Shown here: positions 19,381 through 27,870 of the stretch, piece by piece | Layout of the letters: each line of letters opens with the position of its first letter | How positions within the stretch are numbered: position 1 is the stretch's first letter | Source: Colwellia sp. MB02u-6 | GTDB taxonomy: Bacteria > Pseudomonadota > Gammaproteobacteria > Enterobacterales > Alteromonadaceae | Assembly (NCBI RefSeq): GCF_014077095.1 | Contig: NZ_JACGVG010000035.1 | Coordinates: 62,001 to 126,000, forward strand | DNA length: 64,000 nucleotides | Reading direction: 5' to 3' | Translations under genes and position numbers: made by a program | Notes under the pieces: generated by a model | Told to the model about the DNA's origin: nothing | The model's database searches: none | Seen by the model: only the letters and a program-made list of their open reading frames with translations

Positions 19381-19430
19381 TTATATAAGGGCTATCCACT
19401 TAGCCCAACCGACCACTATATGTTGTGTTT
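19381..19430 (-). repeat. Inverted-repeat element, copy A (hairpin with T-rich tail)
   Basis: On the minus strand this contains the hairpin GGGCTA-AGTGGA-TAGCCC followed by TTATATAA. About 36 of 40 aligned bases match copy B at 21200-21248, which is in the opposite orientation. The two copies bracket the cassette genes. Confidence 0.7.
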
Positions 19431-19516
19431 ACTAGATTTAACCTCGTCGATCACTTATGCCAGACTGCTGACATTAGCTATCAAGCGCCAAATAGCGTTT
19501 TGGATTAGATTTTTAT

Positions 19517-19599
19517 GGATAACGCCCAGCTCAACTGCGTAGCAAACTGGCGGACTTTTTGGAACAGAAAGCGTGATAGTTTGCAGCTGTTTGTTATGT
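19517..19599 (-). other. attC-like integron recombination site (cassette 2)
   Basis: Read on the minus strand, the site begins with R''-like ACATAAC (19593-19599), continues CAGCTGCAA, and ends TTGAGCTGGGCG then R'-like GTTATCC (19517-19523). The ends pair, CAGCTGCAA with TTG-AGCTG, leaving one unpaired G, the asymmetry expected of attC sites. 83 bp. It lies 123 bases after the stop of the gene at 19723-20496 and in the same orientation, as in a cassette. Confidence 0.72.
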
Positions 19600-19722
19600 A
19601 GCTATTGTATTCAACATGAAACTATTTGGCTGCGTTTGTAGCCAAAAAGTATTTTATAAAAAATATAGAGTATCACTCATCTGATGAACCATAGAGATAA
19701 CCACAAACTTAACAAATAGTTT

Positions 19723-20496
19723 TCAAACTATTACGCTATCAGGTAAAGCGCAGCCCGCCGCACAAAAAGCTATAGTAAAACCAATTAAACCAAAAAAAAT
19801 AGCACATGCGGGAATTGCTAATACAACAGATATTCCCGCAGATCCTGGTAATGCTGCGATAGCTGCAAGACAAGCAAGCCCTGAACCAATAATTGGGCCT
19901 GCAAAATCTCGTAGATTACTTGATAAACAATCGCATAAACAACGAAGATAAGGAGAAGTTACATTTGAGCAGTCAAATAATCCCTCTCCTGAATGAACAT
20001 TAATAATAAATGGATTTTCGTAGAAGTCTGGGCAACCAATTGGCTGATTATCAGATACAACGAAATTAATACAATCTTTTCTAGGTGGTCTCAAATCCAT
20101 AATAAACCGATTAACAAATGTTTCATTACTAGGCTCTCCATTAAAGATCAAATAGTAAAAGCCCGCTAATATATTTTTTTCATCTCCTACAGTTTGCATA
20201 GGAACAATAATAGTTTGTGTCGAAGACAGAATATTTATATCTACATTACATTTTTCACAAATATCATCTGTCGCCTCCTTGCTTCCAACAACATCACCTA
20301 ACAATCTGCTTTGATCGAATAAAGGTTTGACTCCCATGGATTCTAGCATTGGAGTCGCAGCGAATATATCTTTGGCTACAGCCACAGCAGCAATAAAATC
20401 TGATTTATTCCCGATCAAATAATTTTCGTTTACATGAATTTCTGAACAGTTACATTTTTCTTTGTTAATACTTGATTGTTCAATAACTTTAGACAT
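19723..20496 (-). CDS. Unknown cassette protein, Cys-rich with hydrophobic C-terminal hairpin
   Basis: 257 residues, no family recognised. The N-terminal 190 residues are soluble-looking with scattered cysteines, including C-N-C near residue 15, CEKC near 80, and CDC near residue 185. The C-terminal 55 residues are Gly/Ala-rich and very hydrophobic, with two probable membrane helices (LACLAAIAALPG and ACAIFFGLIGFTIAFCAAGC), ending in DSVIV. There is no N-terminal signal peptide. Such a tail resembles pore-forming hairpins of some bacteriocins, but that is speculation. It is framed by two attC-like sites, so it is likely a mobile cassette gene. Confidence 0.72.
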   Translation of the reverse strand: MSKVIEQSSINKEKCNCSEIHVNENYLIGNKSDFIAAVAVAKDIFAATPMLESMGVKPLFDQSRLLGDVVGSKEATDDICEKCNVDINILSSTQTIIVPMQTVGDEKNILAGFYYLIFNGEPSNETFVNRFIMDLRPPRKDCINFVVSDNQPIGCPDFYENPFIINVHSGEGLFDCSNVTSPYLRCLCDCLSSNLRDFAGPIIGSGLACLAAIAALPGSAGISVVLAIPACAIFFGLIGFTIAFCAAGCALPDSVIV

Positions 20497-20522
20497 AATA
20501 TTTTCCTAATTTTATGATTAAA

Positions 20523-20618
20523 ACATAACGCCCCATGAAGAGGCTTTTAATTATTGGTTATAATGTGAAACGAAACCTAACCAACTGTTAAAAGTCCTGC
20601 TTGAATGGCTTGTTAGGC
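20523..20618 (-). other. attC-like integron recombination site (cassette 1)
   Basis: On the minus strand it begins with perfect R'' GCCTAAC (20612-20618), continues AAGCCATTCAAGCAGGAC, and ends GGGGCG then R'-like GTTATGT (20523-20529). The outer 25 bases of each end can pair imperfectly. 96 bp. It starts 13 bases after the stop of the small lipoprotein gene and ends 26 bases before the next gene, the gene-attC-gene spacing of integron cassettes. Confidence 0.75.
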
Positions 20619-20631
20619 AAACTTCACACGG

Positions 20632-20841
20632 CTACTTCTTTATGACTTCTTGACGTTCTTTTTCATATTCCTCATACGATTTAGAACCAAGAGATATACA
20701 TTTTTCATACTCTGTAGGATGAAGTTTCCTGCATTCAGATTCATTATTTTTTGGCTGGGTAGAATTATAAAATTCCTTATTAGTACAGCCCGAAAGTGTA
20801 AAAATTAAACATATAGCTAAAATTGTAAGTTGGCGAATCAT
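20632..20841 (-). CDS. Small cassette-encoded lipoprotein
   Basis: 69 residues with a classic lipoprotein signal: MIRQ, a hydrophobic run, then the lipobox LSGC with Cys at 19. The mature part is short, polar and charged, with two further Cys and the end KERQEVIKK. It should be anchored in a membrane facing the periplasm. No family recognised. The ribosome site AAGGAAG lies just before ATG. The stop is followed at once by an attC-like site, so this is cassette 1; it could pair functionally with the adjacent hydrophobic protein, but nothing in the sequence proves this. Confidence 0.72.
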   Translation of the reverse strand: MIRQLTILAICLIFTLSGCTNKEFYNSTQPKNNESECRKLHPTEYEKCISLGSKSYEEYEKERQEVIKK

Positions 20842-20869
20842 AGATACTTCCTTTTGCTTGCCTCACTGC

Positions 20870-21104
20870 TTACTATGGAGACTTCGCAGTAATGTCCGTT
20901 TCATAACATTGATTAATTATTACTTGATACTCTAAAATTTCAATAAATTAGAGGAAATAAATTAGCCATAGCTTGTTGTGCTTGGATATTAGTGAGAAGT
21001 CTCAGTAATACGCCCCCCAAAATGTATGGTAATTTTTATTTTCATGAACTTAATGTAATTTATGAACTGGTCGATGTGTGTTACTAAGACTTCTCCGTAA
21101 TATG
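20870..21104. repeat. Three copies of an imperfect palindrome
   Basis: At about 20872-20896, 20990-21011 and 21083-21102 the sequence follows the pattern TTA(C/G)T ... AGACTTC or GAAGTCT ... GTAAT. The arms TTACT and AGTAA are complementary. The core GAGACTTC is partly self-complementary and occurs in both orientations. Confidence 0.5.
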
Positions 21105-21199
21105 AAACGAAAAATTCATTAGAAAATATATGGCAAAAAATTTTAGCCTAATGTCAGCAGTGCGCACCAACAAGACTTAAATAACAAAAGAAAGGAACT

Positions 21200-21248
21200 A
21201 CAACATGTGGTGGTTGGTCGGGCTAAGTGGATAGCCCTTTTTTATATC
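21200..21248 (+). repeat. Inverted-repeat element, copy B, with mini-frame and terminator-like hairpin
   Basis: ACAACATGTGGTGGTTGGTC is followed by the hairpin GGGCTA-AGTGGA-TAGCCC and TTTTTTAT. Within it, ATG at 21205 opens a nine-codon frame M-W-W-L-V-G-L-S-G whose stop TAG lies in the hairpin. AAAGGA precedes it. Copy A at 19381-19430 keeps the hairpin but not the frame. Confidence 0.65.
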
Positions 21249-21471
21249 TATGACATTAAGCCAATAACTCGCTATGGGCTTAATTTTCTAATCAAGGGTC
21301 TTTACCCCGGTGGCTGATGAGCAAAAAAATTAATATCACCCCACCCTTGCTTAAAAGCTAGGCAAGGCTTAAGTTCCTGCATTCAACAGTCGACTATTTT
21401 ACGTTTTACGTTATACTGCCGCGCTCAAACCTAGTATTTAATTTTTAGTTTTTCATTTAGCGGAGTTCATC

Positions 21472-21804
21472 ATGCACGATCTGTATTACAAAGGGCGTAT
21501 CCATACCAGAGTAAACCATGTAAAAACAGGTTATAACACTAAGCGTGCTGTTAAGCTTGGCACAGAAAAACACCCGTTAACGCTAGTGGTGACAAGTGAA
21601 GAAAAGAAATTAGAGGTCGCCATATTAGTTGCCGATAATGAACTGTTTGCTAATATCACGGTAGATAGCACCGCTGATGAAGATATTATTGAACTGAGTG
21701 CCATACTGAACAAACCAAGCACCACTAGGTTTGACAAAACGCCCAACCGTAATGATCCTTGTTTATGTGGTAGTGGCAAAAAATATAAAAAGTGTTGCGG
21801 TTAA
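21472..21804 (+). CDS. SWIM/SEC-C metal-binding motif protein, PBPRA1643 family
   Basis: 110 residues starting [20 protein letters not shown] and ending in a zinc-type SEC-C motif, [19 protein letters not shown], with Cys spacing C-x-C-x8-C-C. Start and end match the small marine gammaproteobacterial family named after a Photobacterium profundum protein. The SEC-C tail probably binds zinc and possibly the ribosome or SecB-like partners, as in SecA; the molecular role is unknown. Single gene with its own promoter region. Confidence 0.88.
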   Translation: MHDLYYKGRIHTRVNHVKTGYNTKRAVKLGTEKHPLTLVVTSEEKKLEVAILVADNELFANITVDSTADEDIIELSAILNKPSTTRFDKTPNRNDPCLCGSGKKYKKCCG

Positions 21805-21986
21805 TAACACACTATTTTTCCATCTACTGTCAAGCTGACGCTGCTCTAATTTTTATGAGCAGCGCAGGCTAAGCCCATCTGTATTATCATCTTTATTAGC
21901 ACAGGTTACTCGGCTAACTTTCTTCTCAGTTAATACCTAAGCTTACAAAGATCATTTTCAGTCGAAAACGGCTAAATTTTATTGTG

Positions 21987-22922
21987 CTATGTTTTGCACT
22001 CATTTGCAGTATTTACGTTATTTAAACCTGCTATCACGGCCATGGCTTGTGCAAGCGTATCTTTATCTCCGTCTAGCCAATGTATTTTAGTGCCATTTCG
22101 TTCTAACCGTCGCAGCCAAGTATCTTGTTTTTTAGAAAATTGATGAATAGCTGAGTTCAATTTTTGAAAACAGTCATTTTCGCTTAATTGTCCCTGTAAA
22201 TGCTGGGCAATAAAACGATATTCTAAGCCGTAAAAATATAAGGTTTGCCAACTAACTCCTTGAGCATGTAACTGTGCGACTTCTTCAATAAGGCCTTGTG
22301 CCATGCGTTGCTTTAAACGCAAGGTTATACGTTGTCGAATAACCTCTCTGGGCCATTTTATGGCAAATATAAGTGGCTTGAGTGCGGGAAAGTCATTCAT
22401 TTTATCTTGTGCTGCTAGCTCGCCTTCAGCTATTTCAATGGCTCGTACCAGTCGTTCACGTTCGATAAGATCTGTGGTGTTATGGACATTAGGTTTAAGC
22501 TGTATTAACTTTTGAATTAATTGCTCGTGACTTAGCTTAGCTAATGTTGACCTAAGGGCTTTATTTTCAGGTACGGCAATTAAGCGATAGCCTTTTAAGA
22601 TGGAGTCAACATAAAGGGCTGAACCGCCAGCTAAAATAGTCAGCTTATTTTTTAAATTTATTTGCTGATGGGCATTAATAACATCTTGTTGAAAATCAAA
22701 AATATTATATTCGTAACCAGGGTCAACAATATCAATTAAGTGATGATTAATTTCTTGGTATTCATCAAGGTCTTTACCGCTGCCAATATCTAAACCGCGA
22801 TAAACTTGTCGAGAGTCGGCAGAAATTATTTCACCATTTAGCATTCTTGCTAACTCTACTGCCAGTTTGGTTTTCCCCGACGCTGTTGAACCAAGCACAA
22901 CGAGCATGTTAAATGCAGACAT
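21987..22922 (-). CDS. miaA: tRNA dimethylallyltransferase
   Basis: Adds a dimethylallyl group to A37 of tRNAs reading UNN codons. The 311-residue protein has the P-loop VLGSTASGKTKLA (about residues 9-21), the substrate-binding block ISADSRQVYRGLDIGSGK (about 33-50), and QDTWLRRLERNGTKIHWLDG near the C-terminus. In many relatives miaA lies beside mutL and hfq; here it stands alone between the SEC-C gene and divergent mrcB. The length and motifs are complete. Confidence 0.96.
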   Translation of the reverse strand: MSAFNMLVVLGSTASGKTKLAVELARMLNGEIISADSRQVYRGLDIGSGKDLDEYQEINHHLIDIVDPGYEYNIFDFQQDVINAHQQINLKNKLTILAGGSALYVDSILKGYRLIAVPENKALRSTLAKLSHEQLIQKLIQLKPNVHNTTDLIERERLVRAIEIAEGELAAQDKMNDFPALKPLIFAIKWPREVIRQRITLRLKQRMAQGLIEEVAQLHAQGVSWQTLYFYGLEYRFIAQHLQGQLSENDCFQKLNSAIHQFSKKQDTWLRRLERNGTKIHWLDGDKDTLAQAMAVIAGLNNVNTANECKT

Positions 22923-23097
22923 AGTTAACCTTTAGCCATTGGTAGTGAGATAAAAGCAGAATTATATCGTTAATTTCGCCGTTATGCTTGTGAGTTAAGC
23001 ACTATTTTAAAACCTTAAAAATTATCGTTTGGGATCTCGTCTTCGCTAGATTATTATAAGTGCTTAATCGCATATCCTTGAGGCTTTTTAATTACCT

Positions 23098-25461
23098 ATG
23101 ACAGTCAAAAAAACGGCACAAACAGCGAGCAATAAATCAAAAAATGACCAACCTAAAAGCGCAAATAAACCAGAGGATATGAGCAATAACCGCTTAAAAA
23201 ATGTTATTAGTTGGTCATTTTGGCTAATAGTGAAAATAGCTGTTATCGCCGTATTTGTGCTATTTCTCTATAGTATTTATCTTGATGGTAAAGTGCGCGA
23301 TAAGTTTGAAGGTCAGCGTTGGCAGGTGCCTGTTCAGGTTTATGGTGCGATAGAAACTTATCAGCTAGGTAGTGAGTTAACTCTGACTAACTTAAAGCAG
23401 TCGTTAATGGCTAATCGTTATAAAAAAGTTTTTGATGTTAGACGCCCTGGCGAGTTTGCCTTATCAAAAACTCGCGCCATTATTTATCGCCGCACATTTG
23501 ATTTTGGCGCCGGTATGGAAGCGGCAACAAAAATAACCATAGACCTGGCTAACGGTAAAGTTCAAAATTTATACCTTAACGATAAGAGGGTTTCGCAACT
23601 GAGATTAGAGCCACTTTTATTGGATAGAATTTTGCCTGAAAGCAAAGAAGACCGAGTTTTGGTGTCATTGCAAGCGGTGCCAACAAAATTATTAGACACC
23701 TTATTATTAATCGAGGATCGTGATTTTTATTTTCATCATGGCGTTTCACCCTTAGGCATTTTACGGGCACTGTACCAAAATTTTAGGGCAGGGCGAACGG
23801 TGCAAGGTGGCAGTACCTTAACCCAGCAACTGGTTAAGAACATGTTTTTAACGCGCGATAAAACCTTATGGCGCAAAGCTAATGAAGCCATTATGGCGCT
23901 GATATTAGAGTATCGCTATAGCAAAGATCAATTGTTAGAAGCGTATATTAACGAAGTCTATTTAGGCCAGCATTATGCTAATGGCATTTATGGCTTTGGC
24001 CTTGCCGCTGAGTTTTACTTTGGTAAGTCAATTCAATCACTTAACTTAGAACAAATGGCAATGATTATTGGCCAAGTCAAGGGGCCTAGTTACTATGATC
24101 CTTGGCGTTTTCCAGCGCGCACTATCAAGCGTCGAGATCTAGTCTTAAGGCTAATGTATCAAGAAGAAATTATTGCCCAACACGAGTTTGAGCGTGCGGT
24201 TGAGTCGCCGTTATCGATCAGAAAAAAACGTCGAGTAAAGCAGCAAAAATTCCCCGCCTATCTGCAATTAGTCAAAGCTGAATTAGCGCGGCATTTATCT
24301 CAATATGAGCAGCAATCTGGCGTTAGAGTGTTTACCGGTTTTGCCATTAATCAACAACTGGCATTACAAGCCAGTATTGATCAAACCTTACCGAGTTTAG
24401 AGCAAGGATCGGGCGCTGAACTACAAGTGGCGATGGTGGTGTCTGACTTTAAAACCGGTGCGGTTCGTGCGCTAGTTGGTGGCAAAGAAGCGGGCTATGC
24501 AGGCTTTAATCGTGCGCTACATGCTAAGCGACCTATTGGTTCTTTAATTAAACCTGCGATATATATTGCGGCGTTAGAGCGTTATCAACGTTTTAATTTA
24601 GCCACTTTAATTGCCGATAAAGCGATTACCCTGTCAACTGAAAACGGCCAAGCATGGCGGCCCAAAAATTACGATGGTCAGTATCGAGGCCAAGTGCATT
24701 TGATTGATGCCTTAGTATCAAGCCTTAATGTGCCTACCGTGAATTTAGGCATGGCATTGGGTTTGGACAATGTTGCTCAAGCTATTCATCTATTGGGTTA
24801 TCAGGATGATATTGTTACTCGTCCGTCAATGCTGCTTGGGGCATTAAATATGTCACCAATGCAAATAAACCAACTCTATATACCTGTTGCTAATCATGGT
24901 GTTGGTGAAACGTCACATGCAATAGAGCGGATAGTTAGCGCCCGTGGTGAAACCTTATGGCAGTTTCAGGCTTTAGAACAGGCGATTATCTCAACGCAAG
25001 CGGCTTATTTACTCAACTTTGCCTTAAATAAAGTGACAACGTCAGGCACCGCGAGCTCGTTAACGTGGCGGCTTAAAGATAAAAAAATAGCGGGTAAAAC
25101 AGGTACAACTAATGACCTAAGAGATAGTTGGTTTGTCGGCTATGACAATGAGGTTTTAGTCACCACTTGGGTCGGTCGAGACGATAACAAGCCAACTAAA
25201 TTAACCGGTAGTAGTGGTGCACTGGTACTATTTGCTGAGTTTATGCAAAAAACAGGGGCAGTTAGTCGTCAGTCTAAAGTACCAGCAAGTGTTGAATTAG
25301 TGCGCTTTGATAATAAAAGTGGTCGGGCGGTTACCCAAACTTGTGATAATTCGCAATTACTGCCTGCTGTTACCACTGGCCTGATTTATGACAGACAGTG
25401 CGAAGCAGATCCTAAAAATATTAAGCAGACATCTTGGCTAGAAAAATTATTTGGCACTTAG
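23098..25461 (+). CDS. mrcB: Penicillin-binding protein 1B (bifunctional glycosyltransferase/transpeptidase)
   Basis: Class A PBP of the inner membrane that polymerises and crosslinks peptidoglycan. Order: cytosolic Lys-rich N-terminus, one membrane helix (about residues 41-62), UB2H region, glycosyltransferase domain with EDRDFYFHHG (about 203-212) and GGSTLTQQLVKN, then the transpeptidase with active-site S-L-I-K (PIGSLIKPAIY), S-L-N (SSLNVPTVN) and KTGTT. 787 residues, typical. E. coli has mrcB next to hrpB; here about 5.8 kb separates them. In E. coli PBP1b is activated by LpoB and PBP1a by LpoA, and an lpoA is encoded at 27854-29734. Confidence 0.96.
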   Translation: MTVKKTAQTASNKSKNDQPKSANKPEDMSNNRLKNVISWSFWLIVKIAVIAVFVLFLYSIYLDGKVRDKFEGQRWQVPVQVYGAIETYQLGSELTLTNLKQSLMANRYKKVFDVRRPGEFALSKTRAIIYRRTFDFGAGMEAATKITIDLANGKVQNLYLNDKRVSQLRLEPLLLDRILPESKEDRVLVSLQAVPTKLLDTLLLIEDRDFYFHHGVSPLGILRALYQNFRAGRTVQGGSTLTQQLVKNMFLTRDKTLWRKANEAIMALILEYRYSKDQLLEAYINEVYLGQHYANGIYGFGLAAEFYFGKSIQSLNLEQMAMIIGQVKGPSYYDPWRFPARTIKRRDLVLRLMYQEEIIAQHEFERAVESPLSIRKKRRVKQQKFPAYLQLVKAELARHLSQYEQQSGVRVFTGFAINQQLALQASIDQTLPSLEQGSGAELQVAMVVSDFKTGAVRALVGGKEAGYAGFNRALHAKRPIGSLIKPAIYIAALERYQRFNLATLIADKAITLSTENGQAWRPKNYDGQYRGQVHLIDALVSSLNVPTVNLGMALGLDNVAQAIHLLGYQDDIVTRPSMLLGALNMSPMQINQLYIPVANHGVGETSHAIERIVSARGETLWQFQALEQAIISTQAAYLLNFALNKVTTSGTASSLTWRLKDKKIAGKTGTTNDLRDSWFVGYDNEVLVTTWVGRDDNKPTKLTGSSGALVLFAEFMQKTGAVSRQSKVPASVELVRFDNKSGRAVTQTCDNSQLLPAVTTGLIYDRQCEADPKNIKQTSWLEKLFGT

Positions 25462-25655
25462 TTTTATAGTGAATTCAACTGCTAAGCTTTTAGCTGGTGA
25501 TTTTCGCTATTTTGTTGTTTGAATAACCCCGTTTTCAGCACTATGGTTAATAGGTCGTGTATAAAAGTGGCCGTTAACTAACACCACTTAAGCAACCAAG
25601 CTACAGTAAAAATTAGCTGGAAAGGAGTTAAAAGTATCTAGGTAATAGGAGAAGA

Positions 25656-26066
25656 ATGAAACATAGATTAAGCTTTGGTTACTTCACATTGCTTACTGAA
25701 AATATTGTTGAAGTTATTATCGATGAAGGTATTGAATTGTCACTTGAAATGATTGAAGAGTGTGATGTTTTTTTTAAAGCGCATATCTTTGGTAACTTTG
25801 GCATGCTTATCAACAGAGTTAATAAACATAGTTATAGTGATGAAGCGCGATTATGCCTAGGGTTTTATGAGGGCTTAAAAGCCATTGCCTTTGTTTACTA
25901 TTCAGATAACAGCCAAGTTATTGTTGAAGAAATAAATTTATCACGGGTATACGAACAGTGGAATAGTTGTATTTTTTCTGGCCTAGACCTTGAGTGGCAA
26001 CAGGCATTTCAATGGCTACAAGGTGAGTTATTAATGGCTAATGACCAAGCTGAAAACATTGGCTAA
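25656..26066 (+). CDS. STAS/SpoIIAA-like hypothetical protein
   Basis: 136-residue soluble acidic protein with a strong ribosome site (AGGAGAAG) just before ATG. Strand-helix pattern: IVEVIIDEGIELSLEMIEEC, NFGMLINRVNKHSYSDEAR, IAFVYYSDNS, then a terminal amphipathic segment. It parallels the protein at 12838-13239 in size and layout, and similar small proteins are common in marine Alteromonadales. No catalytic motif. Assignment to the SpoIIAA/STAS fold is inferred from pattern only. Confidence 0.6.
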   Translation: MKHRLSFGYFTLLTENIVEVIIDEGIELSLEMIEECDVFFKAHIFGNFGMLINRVNKHSYSDEARLCLGFYEGLKAIAFVYYSDNSQVIVEEINLSRVYEQWNSCIFSGLDLEWQQAFQWLQGELLMANDQAENIG

Positions 26067-26070
26067 CCTT

Positions 26071-26098
26071 AATTAAGAATTAAGAATTAAGAATTAAG
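26071..26098. repeat. 7-bp tandem repeat, four copies
   Basis: AATTAAG repeated four times exactly, starting 5 bases after the stop of the STAS-like gene. Probably slippage-prone; no function evident. Confidence 0.85.
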
Positions 26099-26134
26099 GG
26101 TGAATATTTTTTGTTAGTGATAAACAAAGAAAAA

Positions 26135-26179
26135 CTGAACATAAAAAGCAAACCATACGGTTTGCTTTTTTATGTTCAG
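26135..26179. terminator. Bidirectional terminator between the STAS-like gene and dolP
   Basis: 20-bp stem with one bulged T (26135-26154 with 26159-26179), loop ATAC. The arms contain A5 and T6 runs. It lies between converging genes, so it can end both. Confidence 0.88.
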
Positions 26180-26288
26180 GAAGAACAGTATGTCACGATC
26201 ACATGGATGTGAAAGAGTGACGATGTTCAGGCTTCTCATACACCCGGTGTCTTGCGATATATTAGTGTTTTAGACGCTCTTGCAAATG

Positions 26289-26861
26289 CTAATCTAGGTA
26301 TTCAAATATTTTAAATACTCGGTTAACGCCACCCGCATTGCGCGCAACATCTACCGCCATAGTCGCTTGTGCTTTAGTCACTAAGCCCATTAAAAACACT
26401 TCGCCATTTTCTGTTATCACTTTAATATTGGTTGCGTCTAGTTTCTCAGTACCAAATAAAGAGGTTTTTACTTTTGACGTTAGCCAAATATCACTAGTTT
26501 TTGTGATAAAAGATGTAGTGTTGCTAATACGAATTTGGTTATGTAGTTGCTTAACACCATTCACTTCATTAATGGCTTTTATAGCTTGATCGCGCAAATA
26601 GCTATTTGGCGCTTGTCCAATAACTAACACACTGCCATTAACACTCACTACTTGTAGGTTGGTGTTGTCACTTAATGCGTCTATTTTCGTGAGTTTTGCA
26701 TACGCATCTAGTTCAATTTTTTGGTCGTCTATTTGATTACCCAAAGAACGATTATCAGTTGCCATACTGGCCCCACCAACAACGCCAACAACAGCAACAG
26801 CAACACAGCCTTGCAGTAATACAGCAAGGCTGATTATGCTTACAATTGATTTTATCGACAT
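26289..26861 (-). CDS. dolP: BON-domain outer-membrane lipoprotein DolP (YraP)
   Basis: 190-residue lipoprotein: signal peptide with lipobox LLQGC (Cys 19), then two BON domains (about residues 45-112 and 124-190), each with the pattern of a Gly before a beta strand (VSVNGSVLVIGQAPN; ITENGEVFLMGLVTKAQA). In E. coli DolP maintains outer-membrane integrity at the division site. Last gene of the lpoA-yraN-diaA-dolP run, one base after diaA, which is the E. coli order. Confidence 0.94.
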   Translation of the reverse strand: MSIKSIVSIISLAVLLQGCVAVAVVGVVGGASMATDNRSLGNQIDDQKIELDAYAKLTKIDALSDNTNLQVVSVNGSVLVIGQAPNSYLRDQAIKAINEVNGVKQLHNQIRISNTTSFITKTSDIWLTSKVKTSLFGTEKLDATNIKVITENGEVFLMGLVTKAQATMAVDVARNAGGVNRVFKIFEYLD

Positions 26862-26862
26862 G

Positions 26863-27474
<612 letters not shown>

Positions 27475-27495
27475 TCATTGCTTAAAAGGCATTAA

Positions 27496-27870
27496 TTAAA
27501 AGGCATTTTTAAGCCAAGTAATTGCTGGGTTATTAATATCGCCTTGCATCGCAATAACATCGAATCGGCAAGGGGTATTATATTCATTTAATCCGGCCTG
27601 TTGCAGGTAAAATGCCGCACATTGTTTAATTTTTTGCTGTTTTTTAACAGAAACAGCAGCAATAGCGCCACCAAAGTGATTATTTTTGCGATATTTCACT
27701 TCCACAAACACCCAAATGTCATCTTCGGTCATGATTAAATCAATTTCACCACGACGATTTTGAAAATTACAGGTCTGTAATACTAGCCCCTGTTGGCTTA
27801 AATAGTGGGCGGCTAATTGCTCACTATTCTTACCTGTGGTTACTGTGTTAGTTTTATTGGTCCATAGCAA
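27496..27870 (-). CDS. yraN: UPF0102 endonuclease-like protein YraN
   Basis: 124 residues of the YraN family, a PD-(D/E)XK nuclease fold. The core is NRRGEIDLIMTEDDIWVFVEVKYR, in which E-I-D and E-V-K are the expected metal and catalytic positions. Start codon overlaps the lpoA 3' end by 17 bases, so translation is likely coupled. Role unknown; related proteins are suspected in DNA repair or uptake. Confidence 0.94.
   Translation of the reverse strand: MLWTNKTNTVTTGKNSEQLAAHYLSQQGLVLQTCNFQNRRGEIDLIMTEDDIWVFVEVKYRKNNHFGGAIAAVSVKKQQKIKQCAAFYLQQAGLNEYNTPCRFDVIAMQGDINNPAITWLKNAF

Larger units (their letters stand above)
20842..21471. other. Non-coding stretch with several short repeats
   Basis: 630 bases without a supported gene of normal length. 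It holds three related palindromic motifs, the inverted-repeat element copy B, a nine-codon frame inside that copy, and the promoter region of the SEC-C gene (a TATACT box near 21413). Confidence 0.6.

Noticed and set aside
21839-21864. 8-bp-stem hairpin between the SEC-C gene and miaA
   Set aside because: Loop of ten and no T-tract; terminator function not supported.
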